Shown one piece after another: positions 36,629 to 46,253 of a DNA stretch of 64,000 bases. Source of the stretch: Aurantiacibacter aquimixticola (lineage in GTDB: Bacteria > Pseudomonadota > Alphaproteobacteria > Sphingomonadales > Sphingomonadaceae). Within the stretch, counting starts at the first letter, position 1; each line of letters opens with the position of its first letter. The DNA lies in NCBI RefSeq assembly GCF_003605475.1, contig NZ_RAHX01000001.1:744001-808000 (forward strand), given 5' to 3'. The translations under genes and the position numbers were made by a program. The notes beneath the pieces were generated by a model. It worked only from the letters and a program-made list of their open reading frames with translations. It did no database searches and was not told where the DNA came from.

Positions 36629-38218
36629 TTAGTCCCGCCCTCTGTCCCCTATACCGGGAATATCCGGCTCCAGAGTGGACGCCACCTCTACCTCCGCGAC
36701 TTCGACGACCCCCCGGCCCAGATGGCTGCGGGAACGGCCATAGGCGAAGTAGATCGCCAGCCCGATCGCCGTCCACAATGGCAGGACGAGCATCGCCTCG
36801 CTCGGCAGATTGAGGAACAGAAACAGGCAGCCGGCTATTGTGAGCGGTCCGATGATCGCGAGGCCGGGGACGCGGAAACTGCGCACCCTCGCGCCATCCG
36901 TCCGGCGTAACACCATCACGGCGATTGCGACCATCCCGAACGCATACAGCGTACCGGCATTGGCGATATCGGCGAGCTGTCCGACAGGGAAGAAGGCCGC
37001 TCCGATCGCCACGACGATACCGGTGAAGGCGGTGACGACATAGGGCGTCTTCCATTTGGGGTGCACTTTCGAGAGGCCTTCGGGCAGCAGACCGTCTCGG
37101 CTCATGACGAAGAAGATGCGTGTCTGGGCAAAAAGCAGGACGAGAATAACGGAGGGCAGCGCCAGGATGGCCGCGTAGCCCAGCATATTGCCGATTGCAC
37201 CGAAGCCGATCTGTCGCAGGACATGGGCCAGCGCCTCGTTGGAACACACGAGCGCGTCCGCAAATTGCGGCATCGCGCATTGCCTTGCCAGCTCCTCCGA
37301 ACCGGCCGGGAAAGGAATGCCGTTCGGCCCCATGATGGGCTGGCCGCCGATCGTGCCGATCGCGCCTGCCGCCACGAGGATGTAGAAGACCGTGCAGAAA
37401 AGCAGGGACCCGATCAGGCCGATCGGCACATTGCGCTGCGGATCCTTCGTTTCTTCCGCCGCCGTACTGACGGCGTCGAAGCCGACATAGGCAAAGAAAA
37501 TCGTAGCGGCAGCGCCCACCGCGCCGACGCCTGTTCCCCAGCCTCCGAAGACGCCTGCGGGCAGAAACGGATTGAAATGGGCGGGGTCGAATTCCGCGCT
37601 GGTCAGGGTGAGAGCGATAAATAGCGTCAGCGCCGTCACCTTGATGGCGACCAGCACCGCGTTGACCTTTGCGCTCTCCGACGTGCCGATCATCAGAAGC
37701 CACGTCACCAGCAAGGCAATGATCATCGCGGGCAGGTTGATGACGCCGCCCGGCGCACCTCCCAGCGCCAGCGGCCCGGCGGTCAGCCACGGAGGCAGCG
37801 CGATGCCGAAAGTATCGTTCAGTATCGTTCCGGTGAAATAGCCCGACCAGCCTACCGAAACGGCGGAGGCGGCGATGGCGTATTCGAGCACGAGCGCCCA
37901 GCCGACCGTCCAGGCCAGCAATTCACCCATGGTCGCATAGCTGTATGTGTAAGCCGATCCCGCAACGGGTATCATCGAGGCGATCTCTGCGTAACAGAGA
38001 GCCGCGACAATGCAGACCGTTCCGGCGATGACGAAGGCCAGCATCAAGCCCGGCCCGGCTTTCTGTGCGCCGGCGGCGGTAAGAACGAAAATTCCGGTCC
38101 CGATGATGCAGCCGATGCCGAACAGCATGAGTTGCAACGCACCGAGAGAACGATGCAAGGACTTGCGCTCTGCCGTCGCGAGGATGGCGTCGAGCGGTTT
38201 CACCCGGTCAAGCAGCAT
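36629..38218 (-). CDS. APC-family amino acid permease
   Basis: A 529-residue inner-membrane transporter with about 12 hydrophobic segments. The first-helix motif FGIGCIIGTGIFVLTG-like sequence (GIGCIIGTGIFVLTAAGAQ) and the FFAYVGFDAVSTAAEETKDPQR motif place it in the cationic amino acid transporter (CAT/YfnA) branch. ATG at 38218 begins MLLDRVKPLDAILATAERKSLHRSLG, the usual N-terminus for this branch; an in-frame ATG 15 codons upstream is possible. Confidence 0.9.
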   Translation of the reverse strand: MLLDRVKPLDAILATAERKSLHRSLGALQLMLFGIGCIIGTGIFVLTAAGAQKAGPGLMLAFVIAGTVCIVAALCYAEIASMIPVAGSAYTYSYATMGELLAWTVGWALVLEYAIAASAVSVGWSGYFTGTILNDTFGIALPPWLTAGPLALGGAPGGVINLPAMIIALLVTWLLMIGTSESAKVNAVLVAIKVTALTLFIALTLTSAEFDPAHFNPFLPAGVFGGWGTGVGAVGAAATIFFAYVGFDAVSTAAEETKDPQRNVPIGLIGSLLFCTVFYILVAAGAIGTIGGQPIMGPNGIPFPAGSEELARQCAMPQFADALVCSNEALAHVLRQIGFGAIGNMLGYAAILALPSVILVLLFAQTRIFFVMSRDGLLPEGLSKVHPKWKTPYVVTAFTGIVVAIGAAFFPVGQLADIANAGTLYAFGMVAIAVMVLRRTDGARVRSFRVPGLAIIGPLTIAGCLFLFLNLPSEAMLVLPLWTAIGLAIYFAYGRSRSHLGRGVVEVAEVEVASTLEPDIPGIGDRGRD

Positions 38219-38386
38219 TTTGGATGGTTCCACCAGGCTTGCCGCGGGACCGCCCCGCTCCACCAGCCGGATCGGCGCGATTTATTGCATCACGGGCGCG
38301 CGGAAAAGCAAATTCTGCCGATCCGTCCATCCGCCGCGTGCAGACAGCACACCGCCTCGGTCTGGCGCGACCCGACCGGGGAAGAT

Positions 38387-40456
38387 TCACCCCCCGCGCA
38401 GCGTCTGCACGCCCCAGTCGCGTTGCAGCAGATAGAGCACGATGCGCGCCGCCTCGCCGCGGTGCGGATTGTCGAGGCCGCCCTGGCTTTCCACCAGCAG
38501 CTTGGCATCGGCATTGGCCATGTCGATCAGCTTGGTCACCTGCTCCATGCTGGCGATGTTGAAGCCCTCCTCGCCCGATTGCCTCGTGCCGAGCAGCTCG
38601 CCGCCGCCGCGCAGTTTCAGGTCTTCCTCGGCGAGGTGGAAACCATCTTGGGAAGTCTTCATCAGTTCGAGGCGTTTCTTCCCCGTTTCGCTTAGCTCGG
38701 CGGAGCGCAACAGCAGGCAGGTCGATTTCTCGCTGCCTCGCCCGACCCGTCCGCGAAGCTGGTGCAGCTGGGCAAGTCCGAAGCGCTCGGCCTGCTCGAT
38801 CACCATCAGCGTTGCATTGGGCACATCGACACCGACCTCGATCACGGTGGTGGCGACCAGCACCTTAGCCTCTCCCGCGGCGAAACGTCGCATGCCTTCG
38901 TCCTTCAACTCGGGCGCAAGCTGGCCGTGGACGAGCACCACGTCATCGCCGAAGCGCTCCTTCAGCGCCGCGTAGCGCGCCTCGGCAGCGGCGAGATCGT
39001 CGTCCATCGTCTCGCTCTCGCGCACCATCGGGCAGACCCAGTAAGCCTGCTGGCCGCTCTCGACATGGCGACCCACGGCGGCGGCGATATCGTCCATCCG
39101 GTCGATCGGCAGCACGCGCGTGTCGATCGCCTGCCTGCCGGGAGGGAGCTCGTCCAAGCGGCTGACTTCCATCTCACCGTGATTCGCAAGCACAAGCGTG
39201 CGCGGGATCGGTGTCGCCGTCATGGTGAGCGTATGCGGCGTCACCCGGCCCTTCTGCGTCAGCATCAGGCGCTGGCCCACGCCGAAACGATGCTGTTCGT
39301 CGATCACCACCAGGCCGAGATTGCGGTAGCTCACCGTATCCTGGAAAATCGCATGCGTGCCGACGACGATGTCGATGCTGCCGTCGAGCAGGCCCATCAA
39401 AATGCTCTCGCGCGCCCTGCCCTTGTCGCGGCCCGTCAACAGCGCGATTTCGACGCCGGTGGGCCGGGCAAGTGCGCGAAGGCTGTCGAAATGCTGGCGG
39501 GCGAGCAGTTCGGTCGGCGCAAGCATTGCCGCCTGCGCGCCAGCCTCGACTGCGACCAGCATCGCTTCGAGCGCCACCACCGTCTTGCCCGCGCCGACAT
39601 CGCCCTGCAGCAGCCGCAGCATCGGGCTTGCCTGCGCCATGTCGCCCGCGATCTCGTCGATGCTGCGCCGCTGCGCGCCCGTAAGTGGGAACGGCAGCTG
39701 CAACCTCTCCCTCAGCGCGCCATCTCCTTGCAAGGCCTGCCCTTTGCGCGCGCGGTTCTGCTGGCGCACCAGCATGAGGGCGAGGGCATTGGCGAACAGC
39801 TCGTCATAGGCGAGCCGGTCGCGCGCCTTGGTCGCCTCGCCGCCATGCGCCGCCGCGATGGCCTCACGCCATGTCGGCCACGCCTCGCGCTCCAGCGTCG
39901 TCGGTTCGATCCATTCGGGAAGACTGGGCGCGCGTTCCAGCGCCTGCTCGGCGAGCGATGACACACGCGGTTGGGTGAGCCCTTCCGCAAGGCGATAGAC
40001 CGGCTCCACCATCCGTCCCATCGCATCTGCGCTTTCTTCCGCCACGTGGTCGGGATGCACGATCTGCAGCATCTGGTCGTACTGATCGAGACGGCCCGCC
40101 ACCCAGCGCTTCTCGCCCACCGGCAACTGCTTCTTCGCCGTGTATGAGGCGCGCCCGAAATAGGTCAGCGTACAGATATTGCCCGGCTCATCGCGCGTCA
40201 GCACGCGGTATGGCCCGCGCGGGGAGCGGCTGGCGCGGTGTTCGACCACGGTCAGCGGCACCACGACCTGCTCGCCCACCTGCGCATCGTCGAGATCTGT
40301 CACCGCACGGCGGACCACGAAGCGTTCCGGCAGGTGGTAAAGCACATCCCGCACCCGTTCGAGCCCAAGCTTGCCCAGCGGCTTTTTCAGCTTCGGTCCG
40401 ACGCCTTCGAGGCCGTCGATCTCGGCAAACAGGGGATTGAGGACATCGGGGCGCAT
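38387..40456 (-). CDS. recG: ATP-dependent DNA helicase RecG
   Basis: A 689-residue branched-DNA helicase. An N-terminal wedge/OB domain precedes Walker A LLQGDVGAGKTVVAL and the DEQH box VIDEQHRFGVGQR; the C-terminal helicase domain has LHQLRGRVGRG and the TRG-region LRGGGELLGTRQSG. It remodels stalled replication forks and Holliday junctions. The length fits the family. It is divergent from sdhE across 47 bp. Confidence 0.96.
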   Translation of the reverse strand: MRPDVLNPLFAEIDGLEGVGPKLKKPLGKLGLERVRDVLYHLPERFVVRRAVTDLDDAQVGEQVVVPLTVVEHRASRSPRGPYRVLTRDEPGNICTLTYFGRASYTAKKQLPVGEKRWVAGRLDQYDQMLQIVHPDHVAEESADAMGRMVEPVYRLAEGLTQPRVSSLAEQALERAPSLPEWIEPTTLEREAWPTWREAIAAAHGGEATKARDRLAYDELFANALALMLVRQQNRARKGQALQGDGALRERLQLPFPLTGAQRRSIDEIAGDMAQASPMLRLLQGDVGAGKTVVALEAMLVAVEAGAQAAMLAPTELLARQHFDSLRALARPTGVEIALLTGRDKGRARESILMGLLDGSIDIVVGTHAIFQDTVSYRNLGLVVIDEQHRFGVGQRLMLTQKGRVTPHTLTMTATPIPRTLVLANHGEMEVSRLDELPPGRQAIDTRVLPIDRMDDIAAAVGRHVESGQQAYWVCPMVRESETMDDDLAAAEARYAALKERFGDDVVLVHGQLAPELKDEGMRRFAAGEAKVLVATTVIEVGVDVPNATLMVIEQAERFGLAQLHQLRGRVGRGSEKSTCLLLRSAELSETGKKRLELMKTSQDGFHLAEEDLKLRGGGELLGTRQSGEEGFNIASMEQVTKLIDMANADAKLLVESQGGLDNPHRGEAARIVLYLLQRDWGVQTLRGG

Positions 40457-40503
40457 TTTTGCCCCCTAGCCCATCGCATTGCGGATCGGTAGGAGGCGCA
40501 GCC

Positions 40504-40773
40504 ATGACATCCACGGACCTCACACAGCGCCTCGCCCGCGCCAAATTCCGCGCCTGGCATCGCGGCACGCGGGAGGCCGATTACATGTTCGGCGGGTTCT
40601 ACGACACCTATCACGCCGACTGGGACGAGGACGGCCTCGCCTGGTTCGAGGCCCTGCTGGACGAGGACGACGTCGACGTGATGGCCTGGGCGCTCGGACG
40701 GCAGGAACCGCCCAAAAGCTTTCAGGGCGAGCGCATGGAAGCCTTGCGCAAGCTGGATTACGTGCGCATTTAG
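40504..40773 (+). CDS. sdhE: Succinate dehydrogenase assembly factor (FAD assembly factor)
   Basis: An 89-residue SdhE/Sdh5 protein that promotes covalent flavinylation of SdhA. The conserved RGTREADYMFGGF (from R20) carries the RGxxExD signature, and the acidic DEDDVDVMAWALG follows. ATG at 40504 has the strong ribosome binding site AGGAGG. The recG-sdhE-mfd gene order is common in alphaproteobacteria. Confidence 0.92.
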   Translation: MTSTDLTQRLARAKFRAWHRGTREADYMFGGFYDTYHADWDEDGLAWFEALLDEDDVDVMAWALGRQEPPKSFQGERMEALRKLDYVRI

Positions 40774-40775
40774 GC

Positions 40776-40808
40776 GGCTCGAACCCCCGTCTCAGATCGA
40801 GCCGGGGG
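40776..40808 (+). promoter_or_regulatory. Mutually exclusive hairpins between sdhE and mfd
   Basis: GGCTCGA (40776-40782) can pair with TCGAGCC (40797-40803), or CCCCCG (40784-40789) with CGGGGG (40803-40808); the two stems share a base and interleave, so only one can form. The second is followed by CACTTTTG, a weak T-tract. It may be a weak terminator or an attenuator-like element ahead of mfd. Confidence 0.3.
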
Positions 40809-40839
40809 CACTTTTGCTTGTGCAATCGTTGAGCCTGAA

Positions 40840-43800
40840 ATGCCCGATCTTTCCCGCATATTGAACGCCGACAAACCGCTTACGCTCGCCCAGGTCGCGC
40901 GTGGGAGCCAGACGCTCGTCATGGCCGACATCGCTCGCGCCGCGAAGGGCCGCGCGGTTTTCATCGCGCCGGACGATACAGCGATGAGGGCCGTGGTCGA
41001 TGCCGCGCATTTCTTCGCACCGGAATTGCAGGTGATCGAATTTCCTGCATGGGACTGCCTGCCCTACGACCGCGCCAGCCCGGCCATGTCGGTCAGCGCC
41101 CAAAGGCTCGCCGCGCTGCATCGCTTGCAGACCGGCAAGGCGGGCAGCCAGCTTGTCGTCACCACCGTCAATGCGCTGCTCCAGCGCGTGCTCACACCGT
41201 TCCGCATTCGCGAAGCCGTGCGCGAGTTCAAGCCGGGCACGCAGATCGGGCATGAGAGCCTCGCCGCGCTGCTTCGAAGGCAAGGCTACACCCGCGTCGA
41301 TACCGTCGTCGACACCGGCGAATTCGCCGTTCGCGGCAGTATCGTCGATATCTATCCCAGTGGGCTCGAGGCTGGTCTGCGGCTGGATTTCTTCGGAGAC
41401 GAGCTGGAAAGCCTGCGCCTGTTCGACCCCAGCACCCAGCGCACCACCAAGACTGTCGACAGCCACCTGCTGCTGCCCGCGAGCGAGGCGCTGCTGGACG
41501 AGGATAGCATCAAGCGTTTCCGCGGACGGTATCGCGAGGCGTTCGGCGCGGATGCCACGCAGGATCCGCTTTACGAAGCGGTGAGCGACGGGCGCCGGCT
41601 GGCAGGCATGGAGCACTGGCTGCCCATGTTCGAGGAGAAGCTGGCGACACTGTTCGACCACCTCGATGCGAAGGACACGGTGGTCATAGATTCCGGCGCG
41701 CTCCAGGCCGCCGACGAGCGGCTGTCCGACATCGCCGATTATCGCAAGCAGCGCGGCGAAATCGCCGGGCAAAGCAGGGGCAGCTATCGCCCGCTGGAGG
41801 CCGATGCGCTTTATCTGACCGACGACGAATTCAAGAGCGCGCTGGCCGACTGGCCGATCCATCGCACCACGATTTTCGATGAACCCGAGAGCGAGAAGGT
41901 GGTCGATTTCGGCTTCAAGTCCGCCCGCGATTTCACGCCCGAGCGATCTCAGGGGACGAATGTCTACGAAGCAGCTGCCAAGCACTTGGCTGCGCTCGGA
42001 AAGGCGGGGAAGCGCCCGCTGCTGGCGGCTTATACGCCAGGCTCGCTGAGCCGCATCACCTCGATCGTCGAGGAAGCGGGCACCAAGATCGCCACTGTCG
42101 AAAGCTGGCAGGAAGCCCTAGGCAGCGCCGCCAGGGGCCAGCCCACCGCAATGGTGCTGCCGCTCGATTCGGGTTTCGCGAATGACGAGCTGGAGCTGAT
42201 TACCGAGCAGGACCTGCTGGGAGATCGCCTCGTCAGGCGGCGCAGGAAGAAGAAGGATGCGGACGCCTTCATCGCCGAGCTGCAATCGCTCGCGCGCGGC
42301 GATCTGGTCGTCCATGTCGATCACGGCATTGGCAAATATGTCGGGCTGGAGCCCATCGCGGTCGGCAAGAGCCAGCACGATTGCGTGCGGCTGGAATATG
42401 CAGGCGGCGACAAGCTTTTCATCCCGGTCGAGAACCTCGACGTGCTCAGCCGGTATGGTTCCTCCGAGGAAAGCGTGCCGCTAGACAGGCTTGGCGGGGA
42501 AGCATGGCAGAAACGCCGCAGTCGCCTGAAGGAGCGTATTCGCGCCATTGCAGGCGAGCTGATGAAGGTCGCCGCCGCGCGCTCGCTGCGGAACGCGCCG
42601 GTGCTGGCAGCGGATGAAAGCAGCTACGGCCAGTTTCTCGACCGCTTCCAGTATGAGGAAACCGACGATCAGGAAGCGGCCATCGCCGACGTCCTGCGTG
42701 ATCTGGAGAGCGGGCGGCCGATGGATCGGCTTGTCTGCGGCGATGTGGGTTTCGGCAAGACCGAGGTTGCGCTGCGCGCCGCTTTCGTTGCCGCCATGAA
42801 CGGCCAGCAAGTGGCGATGATCGCGCCCACTACGCTGCTCGCGCGGCAGCATTTCCAGAATTTCACGGATCGGTTTTCCGGCTTCCCGCTGAAGATCGGC
42901 CGCCTGTCGCGCCTTGTACCCTCCAGCGAGATGAAGGCAACGCGCGAAGGGCTGGCATCCGGAGATATCGACATCGTGATCGGCACGCATGCGATCCTCT
43001 CCAAAAACACGACATTCAAGGATCTTGGCCTCGTCATCGTTGATGAGGAGCAGCGCTTCGGCGTCACCCACAAGGAAAAGCTGAAGCAGCTTCGCGCCGA
43101 TGTGCATGTGCTGACGCTCACTGCCACGCCCATCCCCCGCACGTTGCAAATGGCGATGACGGGGCTTCGCGAACTTTCGACGATCAAGACCCCGCCCGTC
43201 GATCGTCTCGCCGTGCGGACCTACGTGATGGAGTGGGACGACATGGTGGTGCGCGAAGCGCTGCTGCGCGAACATCACCGCGGCGGGCAGAGCTTCATCG
43301 TCGTGCCGCGGATTTCGGACATGGCCAACGTGGAGGAATGGCTGAAGGAATTCGTGCCTGAGGTGAAATATGTCGCCGCGCACGGCCAGATGAGCGCGGG
43401 CGAGATCGAGGAGCGGATGGGTGCCTTCTACGAAGGCAAATACGAAGTGCTGCTTTCCACCACGATCATCGAAAGCGGGCTCGACCTGCCTACCGCCAAT
43501 ACGATGATCATTCACCGCGCGGACCGCTTTGGCCTCGCCCAGCTCTATCAGCTGCGTGGGCGCGTCGGGCGCGCAAAGATCCGCGCCTATGCCTATCTCA
43601 CCACGCCTGCCGACACGCAGCTTTCCGAGGTGGCGGAGAAGCGGCTCAAGGTGCTGGGCGATCTCGATTCGCTTGGCGCAGGTTTTCAGCTTGCCAGTCA
43701 CGATCTCGACATTCGCGGTGCGGGCAATCTGCTTGGCGACGAACAGAGCGGGCATATCCGCGAAGTCGGGTTCGAGCTATATCAGTCCATGCTGGAAGAC

Positions 43801-44328
43801 GCGATCATGGAGGCCAAGGCGGGCGATGCCGGGCTGGCATCCGACCGGACCGGCCTGTCACCTGCCATAACTGTCGACGCGCCGATCATGATCCCTGAGG
43901 ATTACGTGCCGGATCTCGCCGTGCGCATGGCGCTCTATCGCCGCCTGAACCAGGCCGAAGGGCAGGCGGAGATCGAAAGCCTTGCCGCCGAGATGATCGA
44001 CCGCTTCGGCGAGTTGCCGCAACCGACCAAGAACCTTATCCGCCTGATCGAGATAAAGGCGCAGGCCATCGACGCGCATATCGCCAAGATCGATGTCGGC
44101 GCGCGCGGCACGCTGGTGACCTTCCACAGAGATCACTTTCCCGATCCTGCCGGGCTGATCGCCTATGTCGACCGACTGAAAGGCACGGCAAAATTGCGTC
44201 CCGACATGAAGCTGCAGATCAATCGCGCATGGGGCGATCCGCAAAGCCGCCTCAATGGGCTGTTCCAGCTGACCAAGGGCCTCTCCGGCGTCGTAAAGCG
44301 CGCCGAAAAGAAGAAAGAAGCGGCCTAG
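40840..44328 (+). CDS. mfd: Transcription-repair coupling factor
   Basis: A 1162-residue SF2 translocase that removes stalled RNA polymerase and recruits UvrA. The N-terminal UvrB-like module is followed by the RNA-polymerase interaction domain (GDLVVHVDHGIGKYVGLEPI), RecG-like motor motifs (GDVGFGKTEVALRAAF, VDEEQRFGVTHKE, QLRGRVGR) and the C-terminal UvrA-masking domain. The length fits the family. The TAG overlaps the TAG of the convergent EAL gene within four bases (ctag, 44325-44328). Confidence 0.97.
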   Translation: MPDLSRILNADKPLTLAQVARGSQTLVMADIARAAKGRAVFIAPDDTAMRAVVDAAHFFAPELQVIEFPAWDCLPYDRASPAMSVSAQRLAALHRLQTGKAGSQLVVTTVNALLQRVLTPFRIREAVREFKPGTQIGHESLAALLRRQGYTRVDTVVDTGEFAVRGSIVDIYPSGLEAGLRLDFFGDELESLRLFDPSTQRTTKTVDSHLLLPASEALLDEDSIKRFRGRYREAFGADATQDPLYEAVSDGRRLAGMEHWLPMFEEKLATLFDHLDAKDTVVIDSGALQAADERLSDIADYRKQRGEIAGQSRGSYRPLEADALYLTDDEFKSALADWPIHRTTIFDEPESEKVVDFGFKSARDFTPERSQGTNVYEAAAKHLAALGKAGKRPLLAAYTPGSLSRITSIVEEAGTKIATVESWQEALGSAARGQPTAMVLPLDSGFANDELELITEQDLLGDRLVRRRRKKKDADAFIAELQSLARGDLVVHVDHGIGKYVGLEPIAVGKSQHDCVRLEYAGGDKLFIPVENLDVLSRYGSSEESVPLDRLGGEAWQKRRSRLKERIRAIAGELMKVAAARSLRNAPVLAADESSYGQFLDRFQYEETDDQEAAIADVLRDLESGRPMDRLVCGDVGFGKTEVALRAAFVAAMNGQQVAMIAPTTLLARQHFQNFTDRFSGFPLKIGRLSRLVPSSEMKATREGLASGDIDIVIGTHAILSKNTTFKDLGLVIVDEEQRFGVTHKEKLKQLRADVHVLTLTATPIPRTLQMAMTGLRELSTIKTPPVDRLAVRTYVMEWDDMVVREALLREHHRGGQSFIVVPRISDMANVEEWLKEFVPEVKYVAAHGQMSAGEIEERMGAFYEGKYEVLLSTTIIESGLDLPTANTMIIHRADRFGLAQLYQLRGRVGRAKIRAYAYLTTPADTQLSEVAEKRLKVLGDLDSLGAGFQLASHDLDIRGAGNLLGDEQSGHIREVGFELYQSMLEDAIMEAKAGDAGLASDRTGLSPAITVDAPIMIPEDYVPDLAVRMALYRRLNQAEGQAEIESLAAEMIDRFGELPQPTKNLIRLIEIKAQAIDAHIAKIDVGARGTLVTFHRDHFPDPAGLIAYVDRLKGTAKLRPDMKLQINRAWGDPQSRLNGLFQLTKGLSGVVKRAEKKKEAA

Positions 44329-45128
44329 AAACGGCTGGCGAAATCGGCGGCGGGTTCGGGCCGCGCGCCGAGATAGCCCTGCCAGACATCACACCCTTCG
44401 CGCGTCACGATGTCGCGCTGTTCGGCGCTCTCCACCCCTTCGGCGATGACCGTAAGGTCGAGGGCGCGGGCCATGGCGACGATGGCGCGAAGCACGGCCA
44501 GGTCGCGCTCGCCCTCTGTCACGCCGTCCAGCATCGACTTGTCGAGCTTGAGCGCATCGAGCGGCAGCACTTTCAGGTAACGGAAATTACAGAAGCCGGC
44601 GCCGAAATCGTCGAGCGCGATGCGAATGTCCTCGCCTGCCAACGCCTCCAGCTTCGCCGCCGAGCGATCGAGATCGGCGACGAGCGCCTGTTCGGTGATT
44701 TCCAGTGTCAGCCGCGACGCCGGAAAGCCGGTATCGGCGAGCATGGCGAGCAATTCCTCGCCGAAGGTCCGGTCGAACAGGTCCATCGCCGTGACGTTCA
44801 GCGCCAGACGAAGGTGATCGGGCCACTGCGCAGCCGCGTTCAGCGCAGCACGGGCGATATGGCGCGACAGCCGCCGCGCGATGCCGCCGCTCTGCGCGAT
44901 GGCCACCAGCGCATCACCGGCGAGAGTCCCATGATCGGGATGCTCCCAGCGGACCAGCGCCTCCGCCCCCACGAGCGCGCCATCACTGCTGCGCCATTGC
45001 GGCTGGAACAGCAGCTCGATCGCATTCGCCGTCAGCGCATCGGCAAGATCTTCGGTGACCGGATGCGGCTCGCTCCGACGCCTGTCGGTGCGCTCGCGGC
45101 GCTCGATCGGATGTACGGGAAGAGACAT
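44325..45128 (-). CDS. Stand-alone EAL-domain cyclic-di-GMP phosphodiesterase
   Basis: A 267-residue cytoplasmic protein made almost only of an EAL domain. EALVRW starts at residue 56; LNVTA, EITE, DDFGAG, LKLD, VIAEGVE and GCDVWQGY supply the metal- and substrate-binding residues, so it should be active. There is no membrane helix, GGDEF or PAS domain; the N-terminus is short and arginine-rich. I start it at ATG 45128. As a c-di-GMP hydrolase it could oppose EPS production from the XrtA locus, but this is inference. Confidence 0.88.
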   Translation of the reverse strand: MSLPVHPIERRERTDRRRSEPHPVTEDLADALTANAIELLFQPQWRSSDGALVGAEALVRWEHPDHGTLAGDALVAIAQSGGIARRLSRHIARAALNAAAQWPDHLRLALNVTAMDLFDRTFGEELLAMLADTGFPASRLTLEITEQALVADLDRSAAKLEALAGEDIRIALDDFGAGFCNFRYLKVLPLDALKLDKSMLDGVTEGERDLAVLRAIVAMARALDLTVIAEGVESAEQRDIVTREGCDVWQGYLGARPEPAADFASRF

Positions 45129-45219
45129 GCAAGTGTTCTCTTGCACTTAAGCGCTCCCGTTGACAGCCCCGTGCGATTGGCGCGTTGCAAATCGGGACGG
45201 CGCTTCATAGGGATGGCGC

Positions 45220-46029
45220 ATGGGAGCGGCGCAACCAGGCGGAGACACCGGCACGGCCTATGAACGGCTGGCCATGCTGCATTCGCCGACGGACCGCGCC
45301 AGCGCCGCCGCCGCAGAGCTGCGCGCGCGAATGGATTTCGTCCCGCTGGACCAGGCCGATGCCGTTATCGCCGTGGGGGGCGACGGTTTCATGCTCGACA
45401 CGCTGCACGACATGCTGGAGGCGCAGCGTGTTTTGCCCGTTTTCGGCCTGAATCTCGGCACGGTCGGCTTCCTGATGAACCGTTATCGCGCAAGCGGGGA
45501 CCTGGCCGCTCGCATCGCCCGCGCCAAGCCGCTCGCCGTCTCGCCGCTGCGCATGGAGGCGGTGACACAGGCGGGTGAGACGGAAGTCTCCTGCGCGATC
45601 AACGAAGTCAGCCTGCTGCGTGAAACCCGCCAGACCGCTAAGCTGGAAATTTCCGTCAACGACCGGGTGCGCATTCCTGAACTGGCAGGCGACGGCGCGC
45701 TGCTGGCAACGCCGGTAGGCTCCACCGCCTACAACCTTTCCGCCAACGGGCCGATCCTGCCGCTCGATTCGCATCTGCTGGCGCTCACCGCGATCAGCCC
45801 CTTCCGCCCCCGCCGCTGGCCCGGCGCGATCCTGCCCGACACCAGCCGTGTCACCTTCCGCGTGCGAGAGCCTGCCAAGCGCCCCGTCGCCGTCGTGGCG
45901 GACCAGAAGGAAGTGCGCGACGTGGCCGAAGTGCGCGTGGAGATCGCGCGCGAGCTGGAGATGACCTTGCTGTTCGACCCCGGTCACGCGCTGGATGAGC
46001 GCATTCTGGCCGAGCAATTCGTACAGTAA
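45220..46029 (+). CDS. nadK: NAD kinase
   Basis: A 269-residue kinase making NADP from NAD. The ATP/NAD motif GGDGFML is at residues 53-59, GLNLGTVGFLMN follows, and LLATPVGSTAYNLSANGPIL is the family's core motif. Its compact N-terminus (AYERLAMLHSPTDRA) is typical of alphaproteobacteria. It stands directly before the tRNA-Asn gene. Confidence 0.95.
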   Translation: MGAAQPGGDTGTAYERLAMLHSPTDRASAAAAELRARMDFVPLDQADAVIAVGGDGFMLDTLHDMLEAQRVLPVFGLNLGTVGFLMNRYRASGDLAARIARAKPLAVSPLRMEAVTQAGETEVSCAINEVSLLRETRQTAKLEISVNDRVRIPELAGDGALLATPVGSTAYNLSANGPILPLDSHLLALTAISPFRPRRWPGAILPDTSRVTFRVREPAKRPVAVVADQKEVRDVAEVRVEIARELEMTLLFDPGHALDERILAEQFVQ

Positions 46030-46051
46030 GCCACGCACCCGCATTCGAGGC

Positions 46052-46080
46052 TTGCATTCGCAAATCGCGCCCAATATAGG
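46052..46080 (+). promoter_or_regulatory. Promoter of tRNA-Asn
   Basis: TTGCAT (46052-46057) and TATAGG (46075-46080) with a 17-bp spacer; transcription would start near 46087, about 17 bases before the mature tRNA end. Confidence 0.65.
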
Positions 46081-46103
46081 CGCTCACCTGCCTGACGGGC
46101 TGC

Positions 46104-46178
46104 TCCCCGATAGCTCAGCGGTAGAGTAGGTGACTGTTAATCACTTGGTCGTTGGTTCGAATCCAACTCGGGGAGCCA
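46104..46178 (+). tRNA. tRNA-Asn (GTT)
   Basis: A full cloverleaf: acceptor TCCCCGA (46104-46110) pairs with TCGGGGA (46168-46174); D-arm GCTCAGCGGTAGAGT; anticodon loop CTGTTAA with GTT at 46136-46138; T-arm GTTGGTTCGAATCCAAC. The CCA end is encoded (46176-46178). Confidence 0.97.
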
Positions 46179-46202
46179 CTTTCAACCGACATCGCCGGAT
46201 GC

Positions 46203-46230
46203 GAAAAGGGTGCCGCCTGCGCGACACCCC
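46203..46230 (-). terminator. Rho-independent terminator of the 46254 gene
   Basis: On the minus strand a nine-bp stem GGGTGTCGC / GCGGCACCC (one G-T pair, 4-base loop; 46208-46229) is followed by TTTT. It lies 24 bp past the stop and could also stop tRNA read-through weakly. Confidence 0.65.
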
Positions 46231-46253
46231 CTCTCATGTCATTGAATTGCGTT

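Noticed and set aside
36618-37790. 390-codon minus-strand frame inside the permease gene
   Set aside because: It is a shifted reading of the APC permease, arginine-rich and without membrane segments.
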